Positions 25,901 to 32,925 of a DNA stretch of 64,000 nt are shown piece by piece (position 1 is the first letter of the stretch; each line of letters opens with the position of its first letter). The stretch is from assembly GCA_038030265.1 (NCBI GenBank), contig CM075937.1, forward strand, positions 16,616,001 through 16,680,000, in the 5' to 3' direction. The notes beneath the pieces were generated by a model, which did no database searches, was not told the DNA's origin, and saw only the letters and a program-made list of their open reading frames with translations. A program made the translations under genes and the position numbers. Origin of the DNA: Corythucha ciliata. Lineage: Eukaryota > Arthropoda > Insecta > Hemiptera > Tingidae.

Positions 25901-26635
25901 CAGGGGTGGTTTTCTTTATTACATTATCTCTACTGTTCACGCTTGATTTGAATGTTTGTTGGAAAGGGGTCACTAATCAAAGCCAACTGTTTTCATTGAC
26001 AGGATATCCTACTGCTCGGCAGACGCCACTTTTGGCCATGTTTTCGCTTTCATTGCAACCAATGAAACTGACGACACACTCGTTTGTCACGCGTTTTTAT
26101 GTCCAAAAAGGAAAACAGTAAAGTTTTTCAGCTTTTTCTCATAGTCAAAATTAACCAAGCCGACCATTGAATTTTGATTTGATCGTATTATAGACTCAAT
26201 TAATTTCAATCACTGTCGCTCAAACATTCAACACCGCTTTTCACCTCTGGCAAATGTCACAACAGTGCGGTTTGACTGAGGATCACAAAACGCCCGGCCG
26301 GTACATCGAAGGTATAAACTTCACCCTCACTCCTTTCTCTTCATCTATATGACCAAATTCACCCAACGATCGTATTGTTTTCATTTAAAACTCTCACTCT
26401 CTCTCCTATTCGCCTCACAATTCACAGAACTGTCCAAAACAATGAACTCGAAAGATAAAAGGCCGAGCGTCATTCAACAAGTTCTGACGCCGATACCCAT
26501 GCTCATCGATTTGTCGACGCCAATGGATTCAAAACCCAGCAAATGGGTAAAACGAAAAATCCTATACTATTTTAAGCTCTATTTTCTTCATCATGACGGG
26601 TTTTTGTTCATTTTCAGATGAGTTTCGAGGAATAG
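5285..26635 (+). CDS. LDLRAP1: LDLRAP1 (ARH)-like clathrin adaptor with PTB domain, six exons, 5' end missing
   Basis: Exons 5285-5466, 25762-25874, 26003-26117, 26194-26311, 26428-26546 and 26618-26635 join in frame through GT-AG introns and encode 220 full residues plus a stop; the start codon lies in an exon I did not find. Residues about 25-160 form a phosphotyrosine-binding (PTB) domain: FDVKYIGS at 31-38, SLRGIVV around 76-82, RISYCSAD at 98-105, HVFAFIA at 110-116, CHAFLCPKRK at 126-135 and a final helix ITVAQTFNTAFHLWQ. These match LDLRAP1 more closely than GULP1/CED-6, Numb or Disabled. Family knowledge: the PTB domain binds FxNPxY tails of LDL-type receptors and the C-terminus recruits clathrin and AP-2 for endocytosis at the plasma membrane. 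A clathrin-box-like LIDLS lies at 201-205. The protein stops 15 residues later at MSFEE, so the AP-2-binding helix of longer homologues is absent from this model. Intron lengths are 20,295, 128, 76, 116 and 71 bp. Confidence 0.9.
5537..5837 (-). mobile_element. tRNA-derived SINE, family A, with poly(A) tail and short target duplication
   Basis: On the minus strand, B-box-like GGGTTCGAATCCAG lies near 5775-5790, preceded by an anticodon-arm-like CTCGCTTCGCAA. A second B-box-like GGGTTCAAAGCCC is near 5570-5585. The poly-T run on + at about 5544-5559 is the poly(A) tail. TACAATG at 5530-5536 and again at 5831-5837 may be the target-site duplication, though it sits a few bases from the tail. A related copy is at 61926-62041 and an old one near 1600-1790. 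It lies in the large intron just after the first exon and is opposite in direction to the gene. Confidence 0.75.
5990..7105 (-). repeat. Degenerate array, family F2, minus orientation
   Basis: Many imperfect units of about 25-35 bp reading 'aaaatggctaaactgacc' followed by 'attcgtgccct'-like sequence. Their reverse complement matches the F2 arrays at 20935-21640, 23372-24060 and 49240-49960. Units are diverged and unequal in length. A Penelope-like inverted repeat is inserted at about 6117-6369. Confidence 0.7.
6113..6369. mobile_element. Palindromic Penelope-like remnant inserted into an F2 array
   Basis: 6113-6323 is an inverted repeat with arms of about 75 bp: AATAATACAAATTAGATAAG at the left matches its complement at the right end, and the sequence through ACAAACCG is paired. 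The left arm on the minus strand reads CTGAAGATGCCG then AACAGGCGAAACC, a motif typical of Penelope-like elements; the right arm is a shortened version. A 13-bp repeat CTAACTAAAAATA flanks the insert (6104-6116 and 6357-6369) and restores an F2 unit when removed, so it is a probable target-site duplication. No protein is encoded. The class rests on one short motif; the insertion itself is well supported. Confidence 0.6.
7110..7520 (+). repeat. Degenerate array, family F3 (AAAACCAATTTC type)
   Basis: Imperfect units of about 35-40 bp containing 'aaaaaccaatttcac' joined by 'gattttgctcgct'-like spacers. The same type recurs at 8430-8720, 32290-32760, 38750-39530 and 60900-61510. Confidence 0.6.
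7521..8429. other. Unannotated sequence between two F3 arrays
   Basis: No gene recognised. A poly-A run is near 7709-7725, followed by a GTCCGTCCGCCGTCCGG stretch that resembles pieces near 53475 and 55510 and probably belongs to a dispersed repeat I cannot delimit. Confidence 0.3.
8430..8720 (+). repeat. Degenerate array, family F3
   Basis: Short run of units with 'aaaaccaattt' and 'gggtttaactcact' motifs, like the array at 7110-7520. Confidence 0.5.
8910..10200 (-). repeat. Degenerate array, family F1, minus orientation (left arm of a head-to-head pair)
   Basis: About 1.3 kb of imperfect units near 29-35 bp. The ideal unit reads 'cgctaattcgcggctaaaat' followed by 'tgagaaaaa'. Substitution and indel divergence between units is high. 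From about 10260 the reverse complement of the same unit continues, so the two arrays form a large inverted arrangement. No frame is open over the array. Confidence 0.75.
10260..11880 (+). repeat. Degenerate array, family F1, plus orientation (right arm of a head-to-head pair)
   Basis: About 1.6 kb of imperfect units reading 'cgcgaattagcg' then 'tttttctcaattttagcc'. This is the reverse complement of the unit in 8910-10200. A 37-base poly-T tract (10937-10973) interrupts it. The same orientation is seen at 36895-38280, 39715-40340, 45050-45630 and 47869-48163. Confidence 0.75.
10937..10973 (+). repeat. Poly-T tract of 37 bases
   Basis: An uninterrupted run of T inside the F1 array; the longest homopolymer in the window. 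It could be the poly(A) tail of a minus-strand retroposon, but no retroposon body is recognisable beside it. Confidence 0.9.
12114..12225. mobile_element. Short repeat element relic with GAATATTCAG end
   Basis: GAATATTCAGCTACAAAATTCG at the left and an AACTGAATA...CCAAG end at the right, with an internal AACAATCGTTGAAAGGAG-type block. The same blocks in the same order occur at 41470-41550. It looks like a small non-autonomous element; no target duplication was identified. Confidence 0.4.
12226..16265. other. 4 kb of unannotated intron sequence
   Basis: No exon with a conserved domain, no RNA gene and no clear repeat array. Poly-G or poly-C runs occur at about 14501-14510, 14869-14881, 15055-15065 and 15993-16006. 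This stretch lacks the F-type arrays and is probably older unique intron sequence. Confidence 0.4.
16266..16735 (+). repeat. Dispersed repeat R1, copy 1
   Basis: Begins near TTTTACTTCCATGTTACC, continues through GTGAAAAAAATTGAGTCC, a TTCGGCATGCCATCGGTCTG block, a CAAAATGTCGTTTT block and a GTAGCACAAAATAACGGTC block, and ends near GCGGGAGC. The same blocks in the same order are found at 30842-31345 with moderate divergence. No protein is encoded. Confidence 0.6.
16736..17329. other. Unannotated intron sequence
   Basis: No gene or repeat recognised between repeat R1 and the next F1 array. Confidence 0.3.
17330..18045 (-). repeat. Degenerate array, family F1, minus orientation
   Basis: Imperfect units with 'gctaaaattgagaaaaa' and 'cgctaattcgcgg' motifs, about 30 bp each, as in 8910-10200. 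Confidence 0.65.
18062..18200. mobile_element. Foldback element, about 140 bp
   Basis: GATTTTCATTCAACACACTA near 18066 pairs imperfectly with the complement of TGTGTTGCATTGAATGGAAA near 18170-18190, and a CACAAGTGTAGTG segment at the left matches a CACAAGTGTGTTG segment at the right. It looks like a MITE-like foldback; no clean target duplication was seen. Confidence 0.4.
18590..19855. other. Unannotated intron sequence
   Basis: No exon, RNA gene or array recognised. Confidence 0.3.
19860..20220 (-). repeat. Short degenerate array, family F1, minus orientation
   Basis: Units with 'cacggctaaaattgagaaaa' and 'cgcaaattcgcggctga' motifs, partly interrupted by unrelated sequence around 20070-20130. 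Confidence 0.5.
20336..20347. repeat. 12-bp perfect palindrome at the edge of the tandem duplication
   Basis: GCTCTCGAGAGC is its own reverse complement and ends exactly one base before the duplicated unit begins at 20348. Confidence 0.8.
20348..22769 (+). repeat. Tandem duplication of about 2.43 kb, copy 1
   Basis: Starts with AAAAAAACTCTCAAATG and ends with TTCTTTTTTCTCTC. The same sequence follows directly as 22785-25211 after a 15-base spacer. By eye I see roughly eight mismatches in the first 600 bases, plus small indels in homopolymers. It contains an F2 array (20935-21640) with a poly-G run, and AT-rich sequence with no conserved coding potential. Confidence 0.95.
20935..21640 (+). 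repeat. Degenerate array, family F2, inside duplication copy 1
   Basis: Units of about 30-36 bp with 'gggcacgaatcgtcagttt' and 'ggccatttttagg' motifs, starting with a few F1-like units (CTCAATTTTAGTCGTGAA). A 15-base poly-G run lies at 21552-21566. Confidence 0.7.
22785..25211 (+). repeat. Tandem duplication of about 2.43 kb, copy 2
   Basis: Near-identical direct copy of 20348-22769. The two ends are sharp: sequence before 22785 (a 15-base spacer GTTGTCGGCATCCCC) and after 25211 differs from that flanking copy 1. Confidence 0.95.
23372..24060 (+). repeat. Degenerate array, family F2, inside duplication copy 2
   Basis: Copy of the array at 20935-21640. Its poly-G run is 13 bases (23989-24001) instead of 15. 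Confidence 0.7.
25212..25761. other. Unannotated end of the large intron
   Basis: No array or gene. Ends in the acceptor CTTGCTTTCAG. Confidence 0.4.
25762..25874 (+). CDS. LDLRAP1: LDLRAP1-like exon: middle of PTB domain
   Basis: Acceptor TTTCAG|GC and donor ACAG|GTGAGA. Encodes residues 61-97 and two bases of Arg98. Carries the SLRGIVVKE strand and the start of the ISLYRISYC block, which runs across the intron. Confidence 0.92.
26003..26117 (+). CDS. LDLRAP1: LDLRAP1-like exon: core PTB strands
   Basis: Acceptor ATTGACAG|G and donor AAACA|GTAAAG. Completes Arg98 and encodes residues 99-136, with ISYCSAD, HVFAFIA and CHAFLCPKRK, which are the diagnostic blocks of the LDLRAP1 type. Confidence 0.93.
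26194..26311 (+). CDS. LDLRAP1: LDLRAP1-like exon: C-terminal helix of PTB domain
   Basis: Acceptor TATTATAG|AC and donor GAAG|GTATAA. Encodes residues 137-175 with the helix ITVAQTFNTAFHLWQ that closes the PTB groove, then a polar linker. Confidence 0.92.
26428..26546 (+). CDS. LDLRAP1: LDLRAP1-like exon: linker with clathrin-box-like motif
   Basis: Acceptor TTCACAG|AA and donor TGG|GTAAAA. Encodes residues 176-215. LIDLS at 201-205 sits where homologues have a clathrin box (L-hydrophobic-x-hydrophobic-acidic), with Ser in place of the acidic residue. Confidence 0.88.
26618..26635 (+). CDS. LDLRAP1: LDLRAP1-like last coding exon (MSFEE, stop)
   Basis: Acceptor TTTTCAG|ATG; five codons then TAG at 26633-26635. 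The short intron before it (71 bp) and the good acceptor make this the best terminal exon. If the intron were retained the frame would stay open for 24 more residues without known motifs. Confidence 0.7.
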   Translation: MSFEE

Positions 26636-26873
26636 GTTGTGTGGGTTGCACTCATACAGGCTGCATCTGTGATTAATTTTTTTTTTCCTTAGTTTTTATT
26701 TCATTTTTCGAAATGTTTCTTTTGTTTTATGTGTTGCAAATACCTTTAATACTCTGAATATTAAAAATATGGCTCCTAGGTTAAATTAAGCTTAAAATCA
26801 ATTTTAAAACCTCTTCGTTTTTCGGGTTTGATTAAGATTTATTTTTAGTAATCAACTTCAACATTTAAAATTT

Positions 26874-26879
26874 AATAAA
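26874..26879 (+). terminator. Candidate polyadenylation signal of the LDLRAP1-like gene
   Basis: AATAAA about 240 bases after the stop codon, the first canonical signal downstream. Confidence 0.5.
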
Positions 26880-26944
26880 CTATACGTATTGCTTTCCCGC
26901 CAATAGGCGTCATATCCACACTTCGACAACTTTTATTTCGTTAT

Positions 26945-27087
26945 CAGGGGGCCTATTCTCTAACAACAAGCAATATTTTTTTCGCCAGCCATGTGTCTAT
27001 TTCATTCATTTGTTTGAAGAAAATTAATTAAATAAACATATGACTGCGAAAAAGCTATTGCTTCGGAGTTAGAGAATAGGCCCCCAG
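26945..27087. mobile_element. MITE with GGGGGCCTATTCTCTAAC terminal inverted repeats
   Basis: GGGGGCCTATTCTCTAAC at 26947-26964 is perfectly inverted at 27068-27085. The 139-143-bp element is AT-rich and non-coding. Its ends resemble those of 49100-49230 and 53704-56040 (CAGGGGGCCTGTTCTGTAA type), so the three form one family. No target duplication was seen. Confidence 0.8.
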
Positions 27088-27718
27088 GCTTTGAAAACAA
27101 TTATTAGTGTATCCTCAGCTTTTTCTCAATCGTTGTTTGAGCCTTGAATTTCCTTTTTTTTTCTTCTTTCTTTATTTTTACGGAATATTCTTCTCGGAGA
27201 TTGAAAGTTTGAACTAAGACCACGCACAGTCGCACAGTACTGGCAGGTAAGTTCGCAAGAGGAGTTAAAGGTATTTTCTAGAATATTGGTGGCGTGTATC
27301 TAACAGGTATCGGTCTCAAGGGAATGACACGATTCAACCTCCGCGCGCTGTAATATCTGAACAAAAACTAATTTTATATTTCTGACAAGCAGTTTGTTAA
27401 CATAAATATACAATACATATACCAGCCCCGAACGAAGTTATTAAATACGACTTTGATTCCCGTAAAATTGGGGCATTTTTGTGCAATTAGAATGAGATTA
27501 ATAAGTCAAAAAAAGTCATAATGAGGATATGATTATACGTATAGACTATGATTGCGCTAGGGATGGCCTGTCAGTCTTAAGGGGTCCGGCTAGTTGCACA
27601 ACGTGAGGTAACCTCAGACCCACATTACCAATAATACTCCGGGATTTTTATTTATTTTTATTTTAATTTGGTCTAACCGATCCCGCAAATCACGCGTGCA
27701 GTCAGGGATGTTGCAGTC

Positions 27719-28066
27719 TTACTCTGCGTCGGCGTAGAGAAGGCAGGCTGCGGCCTATGCGGCAAGGGCTTCGCCCATAATGCCTATCGCATGTGTTGTA
27801 GTGCCTGTGCCCATACTTTCCATCTTACTTGCGTGAAATTTACACCCGGGGATTTTAAGCCTTATAAAAGTTTGCCTGAAGAAGGGCGGGAAAGGGAGAA
27901 ACGACAATACTCCGACCAAGCAGGCCTCAGGCAACGGAGTGGTCATAGATTGGCTCGATTGGACAATGAGCGCTTTGCTACGTTCCGGCATAGGGTTCTG
28001 ACGCCCAAAAATCCTTCAAGATCAACTAAGGATAGACGTCCACAGGTTTCGGGGGGCATCAGCTGA
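27719..28066 (+). pseudogene. LINE ORF1 fragment with PHD-like zinc finger
   Basis: The frame contains GCGLCGKGF, then MCCSACAHTFHLTCV. Spacing C-x2-C, about 13 residues, C-x2-C-x4-H-x2-C fits the first seven ligands of a PHD finger, a domain known from ORF1 of some CR1-like LINEs. The frame ends at a stop at 28064-28066 before the coiled coil, which is in another frame. Confidence 0.65.
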
Positions 28067-28239
28067 TGTTGGGGGAAATTCGAGAGATGACGGCATGTTG
28101 GCGAAGCGATTCATCGCCTGGTTGCCCCGTTCAAGAGTTGAGGGAGATTTTAAGCACTCTTCGCAAGTTTCTGGAGGACTTTTGCATCGTTTAAAAGCAT
28201 CGATAATAAGTTGGGGAGGCAGTCCGAGACGAAAGTGTA

Positions 28240-28718
28240 AGGAGGATTTCCACCCTGGAGAGTGAGATTGGCGGTCTTTCCGGCCCGATTGCCGATCTGG
28301 AGCGTCGCTTGTGTCAATTTTCGGAGGAGAATGTCCGAATTATTCGCGAGAACAAGGATTTGAGGGACCGTCTAGCTAAGTTGGAGCTGACTCATAGTGA
28401 GATTGAACGTGAGGCGATGTTCTCCACGCTGGAAATACGAGGGATTCCGTCGAGGGCTGGAGAAAATGTGTTAGAGGTTGTTCTTGGCGTGGCGACGCGA
28501 CGGGCCTTGGGGTGCCGCTGACTTCTGCTGATGTCATCGAGGCGTTCAAGCTTTCGGCTAGGAACCGGTCTATTCCACATTCTGGGGGAGAAGAAGGCCA
28601 GCACCCGCCGTTCGAGAGTCGAGCTGACTCTCTGATCATCGTTAAGTTCTCATGGAGAATAAAGCGGGATGAATTCATTCGACAGAGGAAAATTAAAAGG
28701 GACTATCGTCCATCATGA
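28240..28718 (+). pseudogene. LINE ORF1 fragment: coiled coil and RRM-like domain
   Basis: From about 28250 a heptad-rich stretch (SEIGGLSGPIADLERRL, then ENKDLRDRLAKLELTHSE) is followed by the motif LEIRGIPSRAGENVLEVV, typical of LINE ORF1 RRM-like domains. A frameshift near 28510 leads to SLIIVKFSWRIKRDEFIRQR, the matching second half of such domains. It ends with a stop at 28716-28718. Confidence 0.65.
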
Positions 28719-28869
28719 CCTCGCGTGTGTTTGGCTCGTGTTTCTCCTACCGCAATTTGAGGTTAATAAATAAGGAGAGGTGTTTGGAGGACCTCTCTCA
28801 AGTGGAATGTTCACCCGTTTACGTCTCATTTAGTTCTCGGGACCTTCAATTCACTTTTGCTTAGGGTCG

Positions 28870-30180
28870 TCAATCAGCATGCTCCCGTTGTGAAGGTTCG
28901 AAGGTTCGGAGGAATGTCGTGAGGGGGGGGGGTCGGTCGCCTTGGCTGAATGCTGTTATTCGGAAGCTCATCCGTGAAAGGGACCGGCTGTGACATAGGC
29001 AGAAGAGGGACAACGGCTCTGCCTTCTTGTGGTACCAGTATAGAGAGCTTAGAAATAGGATCTCGTTAATGGTTAGGCCCACAGCGGGCACGGCTAGCTG
29101 GTCACTAGCCGTGGCAAAGCGATTATGGGTTGAGAGATAGGGCCTACTCTGTCGGGAACTTTCCCGACCAAAGATGAGGCGCAGACCCGGTGACGGGTTA
29201 GGTGCTGGCCGAATCTTAAGGAATCACGGTAGAGATGGTTAGGTCCTCGAAGGTGGGTTACTTTCGTTTGGTCTTCCGTGAGAGTCGTTCCCTCTAAGGC
29301 TCTGTGGAAGGAGTTGAAGCGGTTGTGTGTCGGTACTCGGTAGTTCCACTTGCATGTTCTCCGAAGGATTTGAATAATCATTGGGTCAATGTTCATCAAT
29401 GGGACATCGTTCTCGTCTGTACTCGATTCAGTCCGTTTTCGCACAGACAACTTCTTTTTTGATCACATTGATGAGGATGATGTTGAGGAAGTCTTATTGC
29501 GATCACCTTGTCTAAGCTGTGTCTCTCCATCTTGTTGCCTGTGATTGCCCATTTATACATATACTGCTTCCCTCAAGTGTAGTGAGTTCCTCTCCTTGTG
29601 GAAAACAGCAATTGTGAGGCCTTTGCCTAAGGTTCGGTGGCCCCCAGGATTTTCCCCGATCTCAATATTGGGCGTGTTATCGATTTTTTGGAGAAATTGG
29701 AGCTGGTTTTTAACCAGCTTTCTCGCCACCTCGAGACCAACGGCTTTGTGGATCAAAGGCAGTCAGGATGTCGAAAGGTTTATAGTACAAAGACAGCACC
29801 ATTACAAGTAAAACAAGATGTCCTGATGGTGATAGTGCTTGTCCTGATTGATTTCAACCAGGCTCTTGACCGGGTTAACCATCTAACACTCATTGAGAAG
29901 CTGACCTAAATGAGGGTCTCGAGGGGTGTCCTTGCGTGGTTTGTGTCGTTCCTAACAGGGAGAACCCAGTATGTTGTTGACTACTGTACTGCGGAGGTTT
30001 CCTCAGTGAAGTCGAGGTGTTTGGGGGTTCCTCAGGGCTCAGCGCTCGGCCCGACTGTCTTCGTCATTGCGGCTTCTGACTTTGGGAAAGTTATCAATGG
30101 GTCTCGTTCCTCTTTTACGCCGATGTCTTAAATATTTATGTTTCGGCGTGCCCTGAGGACGTTGAGTGGGCACTCTCAAT
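28870..30180 (+). pseudogene. LINE reverse transcriptase remnant
   Basis: Near 28945-29065 the frame AVIRKLIRERDRL and FLWYQYRELRNRIS is the linker found between endonuclease and RT in CR1/Jockey elements. RT motifs follow: SLWKTAIVRPLPKV (about 29594), VLIDFNQALDRVNH (about 29845), WFVSFLTGRTQYV (about 29939), GVPQGSALGP (about 30025). A stop interrupts at 29907-29909. The active-site motif reads FYADVLNIY near 30112, so one Asp of YADD is missing. The enzyme is dead. Confidence 0.8.
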
Positions 30181-30190
30181 GGTAAATGCT

Positions 30191-30841
30191 GCTGTTCAAT
30201 CCGGAAGCAAATTGCTCATCCTTCACTAAACTTGGATATGCGCCTTGGGTCGTGTCTCTGTTGATGATCCCCGTATTGTCTTCCTATCCTATTCACTTTC
30301 TCTCACCACGGTATTACACCTATCCCCACCCTCCACCCTGCTGTCTGTGCTCCTCACAGAACTTCCCCCCCACACCTCCATTCAACCCATCACCGTCACT
30401 ATGCACGGGGTCCTCAACTACAGTTTTGACTTGCTAATCCTCACAAAAGCTCCACGAGAAGGATTGTTAGTGTTGAAGGTGTTTGGCATATAGTGCTTCG
30501 TAGGTTTTCACATGGTGAGTGTGGGGTCAAATCGAAAAGGTGAAATGTCAGTGGTGGTGAGTCGTGTTGTCGTGATGTGTGTTGAGACGATGATTTCCCC
30601 CGTGAACAAGAGAAAGTAACAACACACCTCTTCAATTACACTCTCGTCATCAAAAGCCGAATACATATTATGCGTATCAGTGCAGTGTGCATAGGATGTT
30701 CTCTCTGATCCTACGTTCTTTTGTATGATAATTCATAATTGTGCTCTTCAGTGAACCCGTCATTCAGCAACAGCTTCTAAACCAATCAGAAAAGAGGAGG
30801 GATATACCGACGTCCGGCTTCTTCACACTTATTTTTACAGA
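30191..30841. other. Unannotated sequence
   Basis: No gene recognised. Around 30360-30450 open frames are proline-rich but have no motif. Confidence 0.3.
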
Positions 30842-31345
30842 CAAATTATTTTTACTTCCATGTTCCCTGCGGGAATGGAAGTATGGTGAACGTGAAAAAA
30901 AATCGAGTCCAAGCTGTTTTCACATTCATGATGTACATCCTCCGAAAAGTTGAAAAAAGTGGGTTTCGGCATGTCGTCGGTCTGTCGCTTTTTTTCTTGA
31001 TAAATTGCATGAAAATGAAAACCAGGCTATTTATCGGTATGAGAAGCACAAGTCTGGCCTTTGTTTTGAGAAAAAATTATTTATTTTTTCTCAATCAGGG
31101 ACATGTTCTCCCTGTTCCGAAATGTCGTTTTTGGATATAACTTCAGAACAAGTGATTCCCGAATTTTTTAAATGTTTTTTTTTTTTTTTTGATTCCTCGT
31201 GAAATTTCCTGGCGAATCGACCACAATATTGCCGAAAAAATGCAACTTTTTTTGTATCCAAAATCGTCGTTTTTAGCGAAAAAGGACCAGTAGCACAAAA
31301 TGACGGTCGAAATTGCGAAAAAGGGCCGCAAGAGCCCCTTTGTAT
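30842..31345 (+). repeat. Dispersed repeat R1, copy 2
   Basis: Starts with TTTTTACTTCCATGTTCCC and then GTGAAAAAAAATCGAGTCC, and contains the same ordered blocks as 16266-16735. An inverted end of the same family (GAACATGGAAGTAAAAA) appears near 55640. No coding potential. Confidence 0.6.
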
Positions 31346-31400
31346 CTTAATTGAAGATATTTGTACAAAAAAAAAAACTGATATTAGGCTTGGGAGATTA

Positions 31401-31493
31401 GAAATTTTGGTGTGTTTGGTGTGTGGCTTGGTCCTCCACACAATCCAAGAATCATCAGTCACGCTGCCTTCATTCCTCAAACACCAAAATTTC
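31401..31493. repeat. Inverted repeat with 12-bp arms
   Basis: GAAATTTTGGTG at 31401-31412 is perfectly inverted at 31482-31493. The 70-base loop has no other feature. It may be a short MITE. Confidence 0.5.
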
Positions 31494-31957
31494 CATAACC
31501 CTAAATCCAAAATGTTTCGTCGCACATAACCAATAATCAACCCTCAGCCCACATCGACTAATCTTCAATTACCGACCCTTATCCATCAACGACTATAACC
31601 ATCAATCGTCGCACAACTTTCAATTATTCGTCTTCGTTCTTTCATACAATAAATCACAAAAAAATGTTACAAAATAGTACAAAGTAAAGCACAATGAGTA
31701 TACTTTGGTCGAAAAAAGGCGATTTTAGGACCATCGACCATTTTAGAACAACAATATCGACAGGCTGTAGCCCGTTTCATATTCGTCGTAGAAAATTTCT
31801 TTACATACAAAAGTGGCAGGAAATTTAATGCTCAACAAGTTTTGTGAGTCAAGATTTTCCTCGAAAGTAACTCATTTTCTTTTATGTGGTTTCCAATGAA
31901 CTGACGAACTGACGCTCTGAACACGCGGGTGAAACAGTTTTCTTGTGAATTAAATTA

Positions 31958-32093
31958 AGACCCGTTCACAAGCTTTCCGTTACGCGTCTGTGGAGTGTAT
32001 GGAACCAAACAAATTCATTCCCAAGAAAAATGAAGCATTTTGATAGGTTTCATAGGCTCCACAGCCGTATCACAGAGCTTATGAACGGGGCTG
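31958..32093. mobile_element. MITE-like inverted repeat, about 135 bp
   Basis: Left arm CCCGTTCACAAGCTTTCCGT and on through CTGTGGAGTGTATGGAACC (31961-32010) pairs with the right arm GGTTTCATAGGCTCCACAG and on through AGCTTATGAACGGG (32046-32088), with scattered mismatches. Non-coding. Confidence 0.7.
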
Positions 32094-32289
32094 AAGGGTT
32101 TTTTGTATTTAGGTAAATTCCGTTGCCACGAAACAACGGCTAAAATAGGGGAAAGAGCTAATTCACGGTTTAAATTAATAAAAATTCATAATTTAATGCT
32201 TCGTAAAGATCATATAATTTCCTGTTTGTTTAAAGCCTAAGGTGTAGGTCAGTCACTGTCCAGAGTCCCTTTTTTATGTGAGATAGAGG

Positions 32290-32760
32290 CCCTCTTGGTG
32301 CTTCTGTATTGGGAATTACCGAGAAATCAGCCAGGAGCGTATCAAAAGGCTCGAAAGCGGAGAGGGACCACACAATTTTGCATGCAGCGTTTTCTTATAG
32401 GGCGTCCTTTCACCCTCATTCTTGGATTGGCCAAATCTACGAAGCAGGTTTTTAGGGTGAGCCAATCATGTAAAATGGACCAACTACGCATTATTTTGTT
32501 GTAAAAGAGCCCAAACACGCGAAATCGGTCTTTAGAATGAGCCAGTACCCAACCTGGAAATACCCATTTTGATGGTACAAAAGTGAAAATTTGTGAAGTT
32601 CACTTTTTTTGGGAGCCAACCTTGCTAAGTTTTGTTAAGAACCAAATTGAATGAATTGTTTTTTTAAGGAGAAGGAGGTGAAATAGGGTTCTTTGATGTG
32701 TGCCAAATCCATGAAATTTGGCCTTTTAAAGATCCTCATGAGCGGAATTGCTTTCTTAAA
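32290..32760 (+). repeat. Degenerate array, family F3 variant
   Basis: Units around 'agagcccaaacacgcgaaat' and 'ggtttttagggtgagccaa', about 40 bp apart. More diverged than the F3 array at 60900-61510. Confidence 0.4.
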
Positions 32761-32779
32761 GAACTAAAAATAGTGATGA

Positions 32780-32925
32780 GCAAGAATGGTCTTGGTTCTC
32801 AGTCTCGCTAGACTCTTACTGCAAGAACAAGAACAAGACTAAGACTTGATTGTGGACGCAAAACCAAGACCAAGACTTACCCTGCAAGACTCTTGCTACA
32901 CTTGCAAAAAAAAAAAAAAAAATCG
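32780..32925 (+). repeat. Low-complexity AAGAC-rich stretch
   Basis: Repeated CAAGACTAAGACTTG-like and CAAGAACAAGAACAAGAC segments, ending in a poly-A run near 32906. Confidence 0.6.

Larger units (their letters stand above)
27690..30190 (+). mobile_element. CR1/Jockey-like LINE remnant, frameshifted, endonuclease region lost
   Basis: Read 5' to 3': a PHD-type zinc finger, a coiled coil with an RRM-like ORF1 domain, a short piece of the linker between endonuclease and RT, and a reverse transcriptase that breaks off at its catalytic motif. At least three frameshifts and several stops separate the parts. Endonuclease motifs are missing between about 28720 and 28860. It lies between the adaptor gene and the next gene, on the same strand. 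No 3' tail or target duplication was identified, so the limits are approximate. Confidence 0.8.

Noticed and set aside
29094..29450. 118-residue minus-strand frame
   Set aside because: It lies opposite the LINE reverse-transcriptase linker region and is a chance antisense frame.
31091..31540. 149-residue minus-strand frame
   Set aside because: It lies over repeat R1 and a poly-A/T run with lysine-rich low complexity; no homology is recognisable.
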